42,618 bases of DNA from Phycisphaerales bacterium PN19_bin_20 (GTDB taxonomy: Bacteria > Planctomycetota > Phycisphaerae > Phycisphaerales > UBA1924). The notes beneath the pieces are model-generated. The model saw only the letters and a list, made by a program, of their open reading frames with translations. It was not told the origin of the DNA and did not search any database. A program made the translations under genes and the position numbers. Location of the stretch: the NCBI GenBank assembly GCA_021173225.1, contig JAJOLK010000021.1, positions 1-42,618 on the forward strand, read 5' to 3'. Shown here one piece after another: positions 8,902-17,408 of the stretch. The first letter of the stretch is position 1. Each line of letters begins with the position of its first letter.

Positions 8902-9501
8902 TCACACCTTCATTCGCTGTATCGTGGCGACCACGGCCTTGACCAGCATGTCGGCCTCAAGGTTCACCCCATCGCCGGGCTTGAGCGCGCCAAGGGTGGT
9001 CTTGTCCAGCGTCGTGGGGATCAGTGCGATGGTGATCTGTGCTGGCCCAACCTCAGCGAGCGTCAGCGAGACGCCCTCGACGCAGACCGAGCCCTTGGAG
9101 ATCATCATCGGCATCAGCGCTGGCGGGGCCGCGATCGACAGCCGCCAGTCGCCTTCGGCCTGCACCGCCGTCACTGTGCCCACGCCGTCTACGTGCCCCT
9201 GCACAAAGTGTCCGCCCATGAGTGTACTAGCGGAGACGGCGTGCTCAAGATTGACTCGGTCGCCCGCCCGCAGCCGCCCGAGCGTCGTCTTCGTCAGCGT
9301 TTCATGCACCACGTCAAAGGCCAGCGGCTGGCCGTGCTTGACTTCGACTGCGACCGTTAGGCACACGCCGCCGACGCAGATCGAGTCGCCCAGCGTCGGC
9401 ACATGGGCCCAACCCGCCGTGTCAATCACTAATCGAAGCCCAAAGCCCTGCGGCTCCATTGTGTGGACCCGACCAACAGCCTGCACCAGCCCGGTGAACA
9501 T
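8902..9501 (-). CDS. ribE: Riboflavin synthase, alpha chain
   Basis: Dismutates two 6,7-dimethyl-8-ribityllumazine molecules to riboflavin plus the pyrimidinedione precursor, the last step of riboflavin synthesis; works as a cytoplasmic trimer. The 199-residue product starts with the signature MFTGLVQAVG and has the two tandem lumazine-binding domains: the first with SICVGGVCLTV and VNLEHAV, the second beginning GGHFVQGHVDGVGTV with SVCVEGVSLT and VNLEADMLVK. The frame is open further upstream, but the family always begins MFTG and a TACCGT -10 box ends 7 bases before this ATG. No other rib gene is adjacent. Confidence 0.96.
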   Translation of the reverse strand: MFTGLVQAVGRVHTMEPQGFGLRLVIDTAGWAHVPTLGDSICVGGVCLTVAVEVKHGQPLAFDVVHETLTKTTLGRLRAGDRVNLEHAVSASTLMGGHFVQGHVDGVGTVTAVQAEGDWRLSIAAPPALMPMMISKGSVCVEGVSLTLAEVGPAQITIALIPTTLDKTTLGALKPGDGVNLEADMLVKAVVATIQRMKV

Positions 9502-9508
9502 AGATGTG

Positions 9509-9514
9509 ACGGTA
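9509..9514 (-). promoter_or_regulatory. -10 box of a leaderless promoter for ribE
   Basis: Minus-strand TACCGT ends 7 bases before the ATG at 9501. There is no FMN-riboswitch-sized leader: transcription should begin at the start codon. Confidence 0.6.
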
Positions 9515-9703
9515 GCGCCAGGGCCGACCCGTAGCACCCCCACCGACCACGACCCACACCAGCGGGCCACGTCCTCGGGTCGATGCCGCGGCACCCCGGC
9601 GCAGGATTGCGACGCGGCGCGCCGCTAAACTCGCGTCCTTGGCCCGGTGCCCGCAGGGGTGCCAGGGCATGTTCAGCCCAGGTCGAACCGGAGGCAAGAT
9701 CGC

Positions 9704-10972
9704 ATGCGTCAGCCCACTCGCAGCATCTATAAGTACCGCACCAACTCCGGAACCGCCGACCCCAAAGCAGTTGCCCTGCGCCCTGCGCTGGGCGCGCTAA
9801 GCCTTGCGAGCATGGTTGTGGCGGCCTTGTTGCTGGGCGCCTGCGCTGGCACCGGGCAGACGCGTGACCAATCCGCTGGCGAGCAGGCCGCTGGCGACAA
9901 GACGAATGCTCAGGCCTCGACCCCGGCCGCGCAACCTAAGGCTCGCACCGGCTCAGAGGCGATCGACCGTGACGCGTACGAAAAGCTCGGCTATCGCCTG
10001 GCGTGGTCGAGCTTCGCGTCGTACGACACCGCCTCCAAGGGGACGACCAAATTTGTCGAACCCATGGGCGACGTGCTGGCGATTCAGGACTCTGCCGCGG
10101 CCCTCACGTTGCTCTCGGCCAGCACGGGCGAGCAACGTTGGGCGACGGCGATCGCCGATCCGCTGACGCGGTTTTTGGGCGTGGCCCGCAGCGGCCGGCG
10201 TCTGCTGGCGGTCAGTGGGGCCGAGTGCTTTGTGCTCGATATCGAGACCGGCACGCTGCAAGACCGCACGCGCTTCGAACGCGTCGCCTCGAGCGGCCCG
10301 CTGACGATGGGCAACGCCGTGCTCATGGGCACCGTCTCGCGCGTTGCCTACGCCCATCTGCTTAGAGAAGGGCTCGCGGCCTGGGCCTTCACCCTTACCG
10401 GCCCGAGCACCACGATGCCCGTGGCCCTTGAAGGGCTCGCCGTCGCGTACGCCACCGATGACGGGAACGTCACCGTGCTTGACCCCGCCAACGGCGCGCT
10501 GCGTGGCAACATGAAGATGTTCGCCCCACCGGGCGGCGCGATCGCCGCTGGCGACACGGCGTTCTTTGTGCCTTCGCGCGACCAGAGCCTGTACGCGATT
10601 GACGCCCGCAACGGCGCGCTGCGTTGGCGCCTGCGAACGGACGTGCCCCTGAACCACCCCGCGGTCTTCACCGCTGGCGCAATCTTCACCGTTGTGGGCC
10701 CGCGCGGGCTGGCGTGCGTTGAGGCCGCGACAGGCAAGGTCCGCTGGTCAAGCGACAAGGTCTCTGGCAGTGTGGTGACGCACGCCAAGGGCCGGATCAT
10801 CGCCTTTGACGCCGCCAACGGCAAGGCCTGGAGCATCGACCCTGCTGATGGCGCGATCATCGCCGAGGTCACACTTAGCAACGTCGCGGTGCTCAGGGCT
10901 ACAAGCGTTGAGGACGGCGAGCTGTACGCCGTCAGCGCCACCGGCGAGGTTAGCAAGTTCACCCTGCGTTAA
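9704..10972 (+). CDS. PQQ-repeat beta-propeller lipoprotein (BamB-like fold)
   Basis: The 422-residue product is probably exported and lipid-anchored: a long basic N-region, a hydrophobic core and the lipobox LLLGAC. The mature part is a series of PQQ/quinoprotein-type propeller blades (VLDIETGTLQDRT, YAIDARNGALRWRLRTD, CVEAATGKVRWSSDK, FDAANGKAWSIDPADG). The fold is shared with BamB of the outer-membrane assembly machine and with many uncharacterised planctomycete lipoproteins; enzyme-type PQQ ligands are not evident, so a binding or scaffold role is more likely than a dehydrogenase. The start is the ATG at 9704 because GGAGG at 9691-9695 is well spaced; earlier in-frame starts would put a long tail before the signal. 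A TAAACT -10 lies at 9626-9631. purH follows after 17 bases, so the two may be cotranscribed. Confidence 0.8.
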   Translation: MRQPTRSIYKYRTNSGTADPKAVALRPALGALSLASMVVAALLLGACAGTGQTRDQSAGEQAAGDKTNAQASTPAAQPKARTGSEAIDRDAYEKLGYRLAWSSFASYDTASKGTTKFVEPMGDVLAIQDSAAALTLLSASTGEQRWATAIADPLTRFLGVARSGRRLLAVSGAECFVLDIETGTLQDRTRFERVASSGPLTMGNAVLMGTVSRVAYAHLLREGLAAWAFTLTGPSTTMPVALEGLAVAYATDDGNVTVLDPANGALRGNMKMFAPPGGAIAAGDTAFFVPSRDQSLYAIDARNGALRWRLRTDVPLNHPAVFTAGAIFTVVGPRGLACVEAATGKVRWSSDKVSGSVVTHAKGRIIAFDAANGKAWSIDPADGAIIAEVTLSNVAVLRATSVEDGELYAVSATGEVSKFTLR

Positions 10973-10989
10973 GCGGGCCGCCCAGCACC

Positions 10990-12861
10990 ATGAGCAGCCA
11001 TAGCCAGAGCAGCCAGAGCAGCCACGCCCACTCCGCCAGCAGCGGTGCCCCAGACCTCGTCCGCGTCCGTCGCGCGCTCATCAGCGTCTCAGACAAGCAC
11101 GGCGTCGTCGAGCTCGCCTCGGCTCTGGTCACACTCGGCGTCGAGGTCGTCTCAACCGGCGGGACCTTCAAGGCCCTGACCGACGCGCGCGTCCGCTGCA
11201 CGCCCATCGAGCAACTCACCGGCCTGCCCGAGATGATGGACGGGCGCGTCAAGACCCTGCACCCGGCCGTCCACGGCGGGCTGCTAGCCGTGCGTGACAA
11301 CCCCGAGCACGTCGCCGCGCTGCTGCGTCACAGCATCGAGCCGATCGACCTGGTCTGCATCAACCTCTACCCCTTCACACAGACGCTGGCAAAGCTCGAC
11401 GCTGGCACGTACGGGCTCACCCACGCCGACGCGGTCGAGAATATCGATATCGGCGGGCCTGCGATGGTGCGCTCTGGGGCGAAGAACCACGCGTACGTCG
11501 CCGTGCTCACCGACCCCGCCCAGTACCCGCGCGTGCTTAGTGAGCTGCGCCAATCTGCCGCATGCACCACACTTGCGACCCGGGCCCGCCTTGCTGGTGA
11601 GGCCTTCGCCATGAGCGCGGCGTACGACGCTGCCATCGCCGCCTACATGGCCCGCAACATCGGGATCGCGAACACTTCGGTCCTGCGTTCGGCCAACACT
11701 GCGGTCTCAGGTGCGGCCGCCCTACTGCCCGAGCGGCTCACCATCTCACTTCGCCGTGTCGCGGCATTGCGCCATGGCGAAAACCCGCACCAGGCCGCCG
11801 CCCTCTACATCCAAGACCTTGCACCAAACGCCGCCCCGCTCGCGGTCGCGTCGAGTGGCTCAACCATCGTGAACGCCACGCAGCTTCACGGTAAGGAGCT
11901 GTCGTACAACAATATCGCCGACGCCGCCGCCGCCCTTGATCTGGCCCTGGCCCTCGCCATGGCCCTTGCTGCGCAGGCCGCACGCGTGAGCGCCACCGGG
12001 CCAGATGCGCTGCGCTGCGCCGCGTGTGTGATCAAGCACGCCAACCCCTGCGGCGCGGCTGCCGCCAGCCACCCGCTGCTCGCCGTTGACCGCGCCATCG
12101 CTGGCGACCCGGTCGCGGCCTTCGGAGGCATCCTCGCCTGCAGCGCGACCATCGACGGCGTCACCGCCGAGCGGCTTGCGGGCAAGGACATCTTCCTCGA
12201 AGTCATCATCGCGCCCTCCTTCACTGAGCAGGCCCTCGCCACGCTCCGCGCCAAGAGCAGCAGTTGCCGCCTGCTGGCCTATGGACATGTCAACGGCAGC
12301 GCCACCACAGGCACCGCGCCGTCAGCAGCGAGCCAGCTCACAGGCGAAGCCACACCCGATCAGCGCATCATGTTCCGCTCCATCCCCGGCGGCGTGCTGG
12401 TCCAAGAACGCGATCTGCTGATGCCCGACGCCACCGGCTGGACGCACAGCGCTGGCCCGGCACCAACATCAATTCCCGGCTCGCACACGCTCCAAGACGC
12501 CGAGATCATCGAGGTCATCGCCCGCGCGCTGGCCTCCAACGCCATCGCCATCGGCGCGAGTGACGGGCACAGCGTCCGCCTGCTGGGCGCAGGTGTCGGC
12601 CAGGTTGACCGCGTAACGGCCTGCCGCCTGGCGGTTGAGAAGGCCCGCGCTTTCAGCCCGGACCTACTCACCTCAAACCGCGCGATCGCCGTCTCCGACG
12701 CGTTCTTCCCCTTCCCTGACGGGCCGCAAATCCTCATTGACGCGGGTGTGAGCGTGCTGGTCCACCCCGGTGGCTCCAAACGCGACGCCGAGACCTTTGA
12801 GCTGTGCAACCAGCGCCGCGTCACCTGCATGACCACCGGCGTGCGGCGCTTCCGGCATTAG
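10990..12861 (+). CDS. purH: Bifunctional AICAR transformylase / IMP cyclohydrolase
   Basis: Catalyses the last two steps of de novo IMP synthesis in the cytoplasm. The 623-residue product has a His/Ser/Gln-rich N-tail, an MGS-like cyclohydrolase domain (ALISVSDKHGVVELA, VEVVSTGGT, MMDGRVKTLHP, NIDIGGPAM), then the AICAR transformylase domain with RHGENPHQ, LSYNNIADA, the catalytic KHANPCG, DPVAAFGGI and the C-terminal VHPGGSKRD. It is about 100 residues longer than usual (about 520-530) because of Ala/Ser/Thr-rich inserts, for example near 11700, 11935-12010 and 12290-12360. It follows the PQQ lipoprotein by 17 bases with no promoter that I can see, suggesting readthrough from the upstream gene. 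Confidence 0.95.
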   Translation: MSSHSQSSQSSHAHSASSGAPDLVRVRRALISVSDKHGVVELASALVTLGVEVVSTGGTFKALTDARVRCTPIEQLTGLPEMMDGRVKTLHPAVHGGLLAVRDNPEHVAALLRHSIEPIDLVCINLYPFTQTLAKLDAGTYGLTHADAVENIDIGGPAMVRSGAKNHAYVAVLTDPAQYPRVLSELRQSAACTTLATRARLAGEAFAMSAAYDAAIAAYMARNIGIANTSVLRSANTAVSGAAALLPERLTISLRRVAALRHGENPHQAAALYIQDLAPNAAPLAVASSGSTIVNATQLHGKELSYNNIADAAAALDLALALAMALAAQAARVSATGPDALRCAACVIKHANPCGAAAASHPLLAVDRAIAGDPVAAFGGILACSATIDGVTAERLAGKDIFLEVIIAPSFTEQALATLRAKSSSCRLLAYGHVNGSATTGTAPSAASQLTGEATPDQRIMFRSIPGGVLVQERDLLMPDATGWTHSAGPAPTSIPGSHTLQDAEIIEVIARALASNAIAIGASDGHSVRLLGAGVGQVDRVTACRLAVEKARAFSPDLLTSNRAIAVSDAFFPFPDGPQILIDAGVSVLVHPGGSKRDAETFELCNQRRVTCMTTGVRRFRH

Positions 12862-12915
12862 CTGGGCGTTGAACTCGTCTCCCCCGCTGCCCCTTATCGG
12901 CGCCAACGATCCGCC

Positions 12916-14523
12916 ATGGCCCACGCCAAAGATCGCGCCAACACCCCCGCCGTCCAGCCAACCTTCCTTACGCGCAGACCCACGGCCTTCGCCACGCTCC
13001 GACGAATACGAGCGCCACTCATGCTCGCGCTCGCCGCGCTGCTGACCACCGCGGGTGCCCCGCCCGCCGCCGCCAATGCCTATGCCCTCGCGCCTGCGCT
13101 CGATGACGACGAGCTGCCTGTTCGCGCCCCAAGGCCCGCCCGCGTCGCAGTCCAGCAGCCCCGCGTCACGGTCATCGGCCCGACGCTCCAGAGCGTAAGC
13201 GGGCGGCTGGTCAGCGCCTCGCCCGCGCGGGCCGTGCTGATGATCGACCAGGCACCAGTCACCATCGAGCTGCCCCTGGCCGTCGTGGTCTTCCTCCCCG
13301 ACGATCCCGACCGCTTCCGCGACATGATCACCGGCGACCCCGAGAGCGTCCACGCTCAAGAGGCCGACGGGCTCTGGTCGATCATCGACACCACCGACGG
13401 CCGGCGCCTGATCGCACCCGAGTCTCGCACCAACTGGTCGGGCCAGGGCGTGACCATTGACCAAGGTGCGCTTGGCCTTGACCGCCTGCGCCTCGAAGAC
13501 CTCCGCCGCGTTCGCCTGACGCGTTTGGCCCTTCTCGACGAACCAGCGCCCGTCGAACCGCCAGCGCAGGACACGCTCATCCTCGCCAGTGGCGAACGCC
13601 TGACCGGGTTTGTCTCGTCGATCACCACGCCCGTCGAAGGCACGCCCGAGCTTGACCGCGGGACAGATGGCCGCGATCTCCGCCGCGGGCCGCCCTCGGC
13701 AGAGCTCGATCTCGAACCCGCGTCTGCTGGCACCACGAAGCCCGCCGGGGGCACGGGCGTTACCAAGCTCTCGATGCTGCGGATCCGCGACGTGCTACTG
13801 AGCAACCCCGCCGTGCCCGCGTCCGCACGCGTCTGGCTAGACCGCGGCAATGTGCTCGCCGGGCCAGCGAGCTTTGAGCAGGGCCTCTGGACCGGCCCGT
13901 CTCGCACCGAGCCCGCCCTACCTGCGGGCACCACGAGCCCAACAAGCCCAAGCAACTTAAGTGGCCCCTGGCGCACGCCGTGGGTCGCGGGCGTGAGTTA
14001 TCGCCCGGGTGCGCTGATGCCATGGTCTTCGCTTGGGCCCGGCACCCCGGTGTTCGATTCAGCCAAAGCCGCCAGCGCCCCGCTTTCGCCCGCGCAGCCG
14101 CGCCTGCTGCCGGACCACGACTCGCTGCTGGCCAGCATCGGGCTCGCTGATATCGAACTGCCCGAGCCGATGGCTGTTACTTGGACCCTGCCCGTCGGCA
14201 CCACGCGCCTCGCGGGCACCCTTGCGCTGTGCGAGACCTGCCGCCGCTGGGGTGATTGTGAAGTCAGCTTCGAGCTCTCCGCAGATGCCAGCGACAGCAA
14301 GCCAAAGTCACTGCTGGCAGCACGCCTCAGCGGCGAAACCCCCGAGCAGACCTTCAACATCGAACTGCCCGCGCGCGGGCCAAACGCCTCGCGCCAACAA
14401 CCGGTGGTCACACTCCGAGTCATCCCCAGCACCCACGGCGGGGTTCAAGATCGCGTCCTGCTCCGGGCAGGCATGCTGCTGCTGAACCCCGCATCAGACC
14501 AGCCCACAAAGCCCCGCCGCTAA
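12916..14523 (+). CDS. Exported protein of unknown function, possible NPCBM-like C-terminal domain
   Basis: The 535-residue product has a Sec-type signal (basic run then LMLALAALLTTAGAPPAAANA). After it come a strand-rich region (VSGRLVSASPARAVLMIDQ, then SGERLTGFVSSI) and a Pro/Ser/Thr-rich middle. The last third (LLASIGLADIELPEPMAVTWTLP, then LAGTLALCETCRRWGDCEVSFELS) has the rhythm of an NPCBM/GH98-type carbohydrate-binding module, where a short stretch sets up a jelly-roll. That is inference only. No catalytic motif is recognised. The start could also be the ATG at 13021, directly at the hydrophobic core. It follows purH by 54 bases and precedes the M1 peptidase, which has its own promoter. 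Confidence 0.7.
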   Translation: MAHAKDRANTPAVQPTFLTRRPTAFATLRRIRAPLMLALAALLTTAGAPPAAANAYALAPALDDDELPVRAPRPARVAVQQPRVTVIGPTLQSVSGRLVSASPARAVLMIDQAPVTIELPLAVVVFLPDDPDRFRDMITGDPESVHAQEADGLWSIIDTTDGRRLIAPESRTNWSGQGVTIDQGALGLDRLRLEDLRRVRLTRLALLDEPAPVEPPAQDTLILASGERLTGFVSSITTPVEGTPELDRGTDGRDLRRGPPSAELDLEPASAGTTKPAGGTGVTKLSMLRIRDVLLSNPAVPASARVWLDRGNVLAGPASFEQGLWTGPSRTEPALPAGTTSPTSPSNLSGPWRTPWVAGVSYRPGALMPWSSLGPGTPVFDSAKAASAPLSPAQPRLLPDHDSLLASIGLADIELPEPMAVTWTLPVGTTRLAGTLALCETCRRWGDCEVSFELSADASDSKPKSLLAARLSGETPEQTFNIELPARGPNASRQQPVVTLRVIPSTHGGVQDRVLLRAGMLLLNPASDQPTKPRR

Positions 14524-14559
14524 GGGCCTGGTTCTGCTGGCACACGCCCAGATCTGTGG

Positions 14560-14565
14560 TAGGCT
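14560..14565 (+). promoter_or_regulatory. -10 box of a leaderless promoter for the M1 peptidase
   Basis: TAGGCT ends 6 bases before the ATG at 14572. A weak -35 candidate TGGCAC lies 16 bases upstream. Confidence 0.6.
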
Positions 14566-14571
14566 TCTGCC

Positions 14572-17172
14572 ATGAGCGACCAATGCGGTGTGTGCGCCCG
14601 ATCCCCCCTTGCCGCGGGCCTCTATGCCGATGCGCCGAAGCCGCGCCCAACATGGTCACGCACTCAATGGTCGCGCCCAAGCTGGTCGCGCACTCAATGG
14701 TCGCGCCGAGCTCTGCTGGCCTTTCTCGCTGTGCTCGCCGCCGCCAGCATGGTCCAACCGCCCGCGCTCGCGCTAGCCCACGGGCCAGAGCTTGATGACG
14801 GCCAGACCGGCTGCGTCTTGTGCAGCCAGGCCAAGACCCTCTGGGCGCAGCAGCGCGGCCTCCCCATCGCCCCCCCAGCGCCTGAGGGCGAGCCGCTGGG
14901 CACGGGCAACCCCGCGCTCTTGGGCGATACTGATGTGCTCAACTACGACCTTGAGCTCGAGATCCTGACGGCCTCGACCCAGCTCTCAGGCCGCAACACC
15001 CTTCGCGTCCGCGCGCTCGCGCCCATCGCCACGATGGATATTGAGCTGGCCAGCTCCTTCACCGTCGCCAGCGTCCGCGTCGGCCCGCAGGGCGGCGCCG
15101 CATCAACCGTCACCTTCACGCGCCCCCTCGCCGCCACGCCGCAGGTCATGCGCGTCGCGCTGGGTCGCACCTACGCCGCCGGCGAGGTCTTTGAGCTGAC
15201 CGTGCAGTACGCCGGCGTGCCCGTCAGCGGCGGGCTCGGCTCGGTCGTCTGGACGACCCAGAACAGCCTTCCGCTTATCTGCACACTCAGCCAGACCCGC
15301 TACGCGCACACCTGGTGGCCCGTCAAAGAGAACAACAACGACAAGGCCACCGGCGACCTGAAGTTCATCGTCCCCGACACCCTCACCGTCGCCAGCCAGG
15401 GCACGCTCGTAAGCGAAGAACCCCTCAGCGGGGCGCTTAAACGATTCCGCTGGGTCACCGCCTACCCCACCGCGCCGTACCTCTTCAGCTTCAGCGCGAC
15501 GGTTTACAACCGCTTCACCGACACCTGGTCTTGGACCAGCCCCTTCGACAACCAGACCTACACCACGCCGCTGACTAACTACATCTATCCCGCCAGCGAC
15601 AACACCAACAACCGCCAGCAGTGGCTCTTCAACAAAGACCGCATGTCCGCCCTCTCGGCCCTCTTCGGGCCCTACCCGTTCCACGCCGAGAAGTACGGCG
15701 TCTACCAGTTCTTCTTCTCCGGCGGGATGGAGCACCAGACCTTCAGTGGCCAGGGCGGCTCGGGCAGCACGCCCTTTAACGCCGCGCTCAGCGTCCATGA
15801 GCTTGGCCACCAGTGGTTCGGCAACGCCGTCACGTGCGCTACATGGAACGACATCTGGCTCAATGAGGGCTTCGCGACCTATAGCGAATCGCTCTGGGGC
15901 GAGTTCCGCCCCATCAGCCTCGGGGCCAACGGCTTCGATGAGCTAAAGCTCCGAATGGCCCAGCGCCGCCCGACGGCCGTGAACGAGGCCGTCTACGTCT
16001 ACAACGCCTCAACCGCCAACGAGTCCCGCATCTTCAACACCAACTTCAGCTACCGCAAGGGCGCGTGGGCTCTGCACATGCTGCGCCGCGTGATGGGCGA
16101 CGCCGCCTTCTTCCCGGCTCTGCGCGACTATCTCGCCGCTCACAACATGGGCACCGCCAGCACCGCCGACCTTCAGGCCGCCTGCGAGGCACGCCACGGG
16201 GCGAGCCTTGAGTGGTTCTTCCGCCAGTGGATCTTCGGCGTCGGCGCACCGACCTACCAGTTCGCCTGGCGCAACACACGCGTCGGCACGCAAGACTTCA
16301 TCGAGCTGTTCATCGAGCAGACCCAGCCCAGCACCTGGCCTTTCGGCAGCGGGTCGCAGGCCGGCGTATTCAGCATGCCCCTCGAGCTCGTCACGACCAT
16401 CGCGGGCCAGCAAGTCACCCTCCGCGTCTGGAACGACCAGCGCCGTGAGCACCTGCTGCTGCCCGTTTCGGCCGCGGCCTCCGCCGCCGCGCTCGATCCC
16501 GACAACTGGATCCTCGCCGTCGCCAGCGCCACCAGCACGCTCTCGGCTGGCTCCAAGACCGAGGTTCTCTTCCCGCCGTCACCGCCAAAGGTTGTCGCCG
16601 CTGGCCCGGCACCGCAGGCGAGTATCCCGGCCAGCACCGCCGGCTCAATCACGCTCGACCTCTTGCCCATTGAACAGGCAACCCTCGCCGGCGCACTCTC
16701 TCTTGCGCGCAACGCCGCGCCCGTCACCTTCACCACTAGCTACAGCGCGGCCTCAGGTCGTCTGACCATCACGCCCACCGGCGGCCTCCGCGCTGGCGCG
16801 TGGAGCCTCGCCCTCGCTGACACGCTCCGCAACGACGCGGGCCTGGTACTTGACGGCGAGCCGCCCACACAACCCGGGCTGCCCGCGCCTGAGGCCGCAC
16901 TGCCCAGCGGCAACGGCGTCGCGGGTGGTGCCTTCACGCTCGCCTTCGCCGCGCGCCCGTGCAACCTTGCTGACGTCGCCGGCCCGGGCCAGAGCTTCGG
17001 CGGCGACTTTGAGCTGACCGCCGACGACGTGATTGTCTTCGTCAACTGGTTCGGCACGCGTGACCCGCGCGCCGACATCGCCGGCCCCGGACAGCTCGTC
17101 ACGCCCGACGGTGAGTTCACCGCCGACGACCTGATCGTCTTCGTGAACCGATTCTTCACAATCTGTTCGTGA
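14572..17172 (+). CDS. Secreted M1-family zinc aminopeptidase with GC-type dockerin-like tail
   Basis: Predicted extracytoplasmic zinc aminopeptidase, 866 residues. An unusual N-tail with MSDQCGVCARSP and two copies of a TWSRTQWSRP-type repeat precedes a hydrophobic segment (LLAFLAVLAAASMV), then another Cys pair (CVLC). The M1 domain has an N-terminal beta saddle, the exopeptidase motif GGMEHQ at 384-389 (variant of GAMEN), HELGHQWFGN with H409/H413, the third zinc ligand E432 in LNEGF, and the catalytic-Tyr region SYRKGAW. After about residue 680 comes an Ig-like stretch. The end has two GC-type dockerin-like repeats starting at 801 and 835 (DVAGPGQ...ELTADDVIVFVNWF and DIAGPGQ...EFTADDLIVFVNRF). 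The same tail is on the PstS-like protein at 18856. Leaderless promoter. Confidence 0.92.
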   Translation: MSDQCGVCARSPLAAGLYADAPKPRPTWSRTQWSRPSWSRTQWSRRALLAFLAVLAAASMVQPPALALAHGPELDDGQTGCVLCSQAKTLWAQQRGLPIAPPAPEGEPLGTGNPALLGDTDVLNYDLELEILTASTQLSGRNTLRVRALAPIATMDIELASSFTVASVRVGPQGGAASTVTFTRPLAATPQVMRVALGRTYAAGEVFELTVQYAGVPVSGGLGSVVWTTQNSLPLICTLSQTRYAHTWWPVKENNNDKATGDLKFIVPDTLTVASQGTLVSEEPLSGALKRFRWVTAYPTAPYLFSFSATVYNRFTDTWSWTSPFDNQTYTTPLTNYIYPASDNTNNRQQWLFNKDRMSALSALFGPYPFHAEKYGVYQFFFSGGMEHQTFSGQGGSGSTPFNAALSVHELGHQWFGNAVTCATWNDIWLNEGFATYSESLWGEFRPISLGANGFDELKLRMAQRRPTAVNEAVYVYNASTANESRIFNTNFSYRKGAWALHMLRRVMGDAAFFPALRDYLAAHNMGTASTADLQAACEARHGASLEWFFRQWIFGVGAPTYQFAWRNTRVGTQDFIELFIEQTQPSTWPFGSGSQAGVFSMPLELVTTIAGQQVTLRVWNDQRREHLLLPVSAAASAAALDPDNWILAVASATSTLSAGSKTEVLFPPSPPKVVAAGPAPQASIPASTAGSITLDLLPIEQATLAGALSLARNAAPVTFTTSYSAASGRLTITPTGGLRAGAWSLALADTLRNDAGLVLDGEPPTQPGLPAPEAALPSGNGVAGGAFTLAFAARPCNLADVAGPGQSFGGDFELTADDVIVFVNWFGTRDPRADIAGPGQLVTPDGEFTADDLIVFVNRFFTICS
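14642..14701 (+). repeat. 30-bp tandem duplication in the M1 peptidase N-tail
   Basis: Two 30-bp units (14642-14671 and 14672-14701) differ at three positions and encode the repeated RPTWSRTQWS/RPSWSRTQWS before the hydrophobic signal segment. Confidence 0.85.
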
Positions 17173-17242
17173 CCTGGACGACCGGGGATCACCGGGGTCG
17201 GTGTGACGCTGTCACCTCAAAATCGTCGGTTTCGTGCGCCGC

Positions 17243-17288
17243 CTTAACAGAAGCTTTGCGCGATCTTTACACTTCGGTGGCGTAACGA
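17243..17288 (+). promoter_or_regulatory. Candidate PHO-box array and -10 ahead of the pseudopilin gene
   Basis: Three 7-bp direct repeats with 4-bp spacers, exactly 11 bp apart: CTTAACA at 17243, CTTTGCG at 17254, CTTTACA at 17265. PhoB-type boxes have this architecture (CTGTCAT-like heptamers every 11 bp). TAACGA at 17283-17288 sits where a -10 would follow the last repeat. The 5' UTR would be about 115 bases, ending in TGGAGG 5 bases before the ATG at 17409. The match is to the architecture and the CTTtaCA style, not to an exact published consensus. The 236-base gap holds nothing else I recognise. Confidence 0.45.
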
Positions 17289-17408
17289 AACCTTCACAGA
17301 AAACTCGTATTCCAAGGGACGACACGACGCAATCGGCGCGATATGTTCTGCGCTCAGTGGCGGCATGACCTAGGGGTTAGGCGTGCGCTCTGATACCTGG
17401 AGGCGTTC

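Noticed and set aside
9502..9703. Possible FMN riboswitch near ribE
   Set aside because: The -10 box is 7 bases from the ribE start, leaving no room for an aptamer in the leader, and no RFN-like conserved segments were seen.
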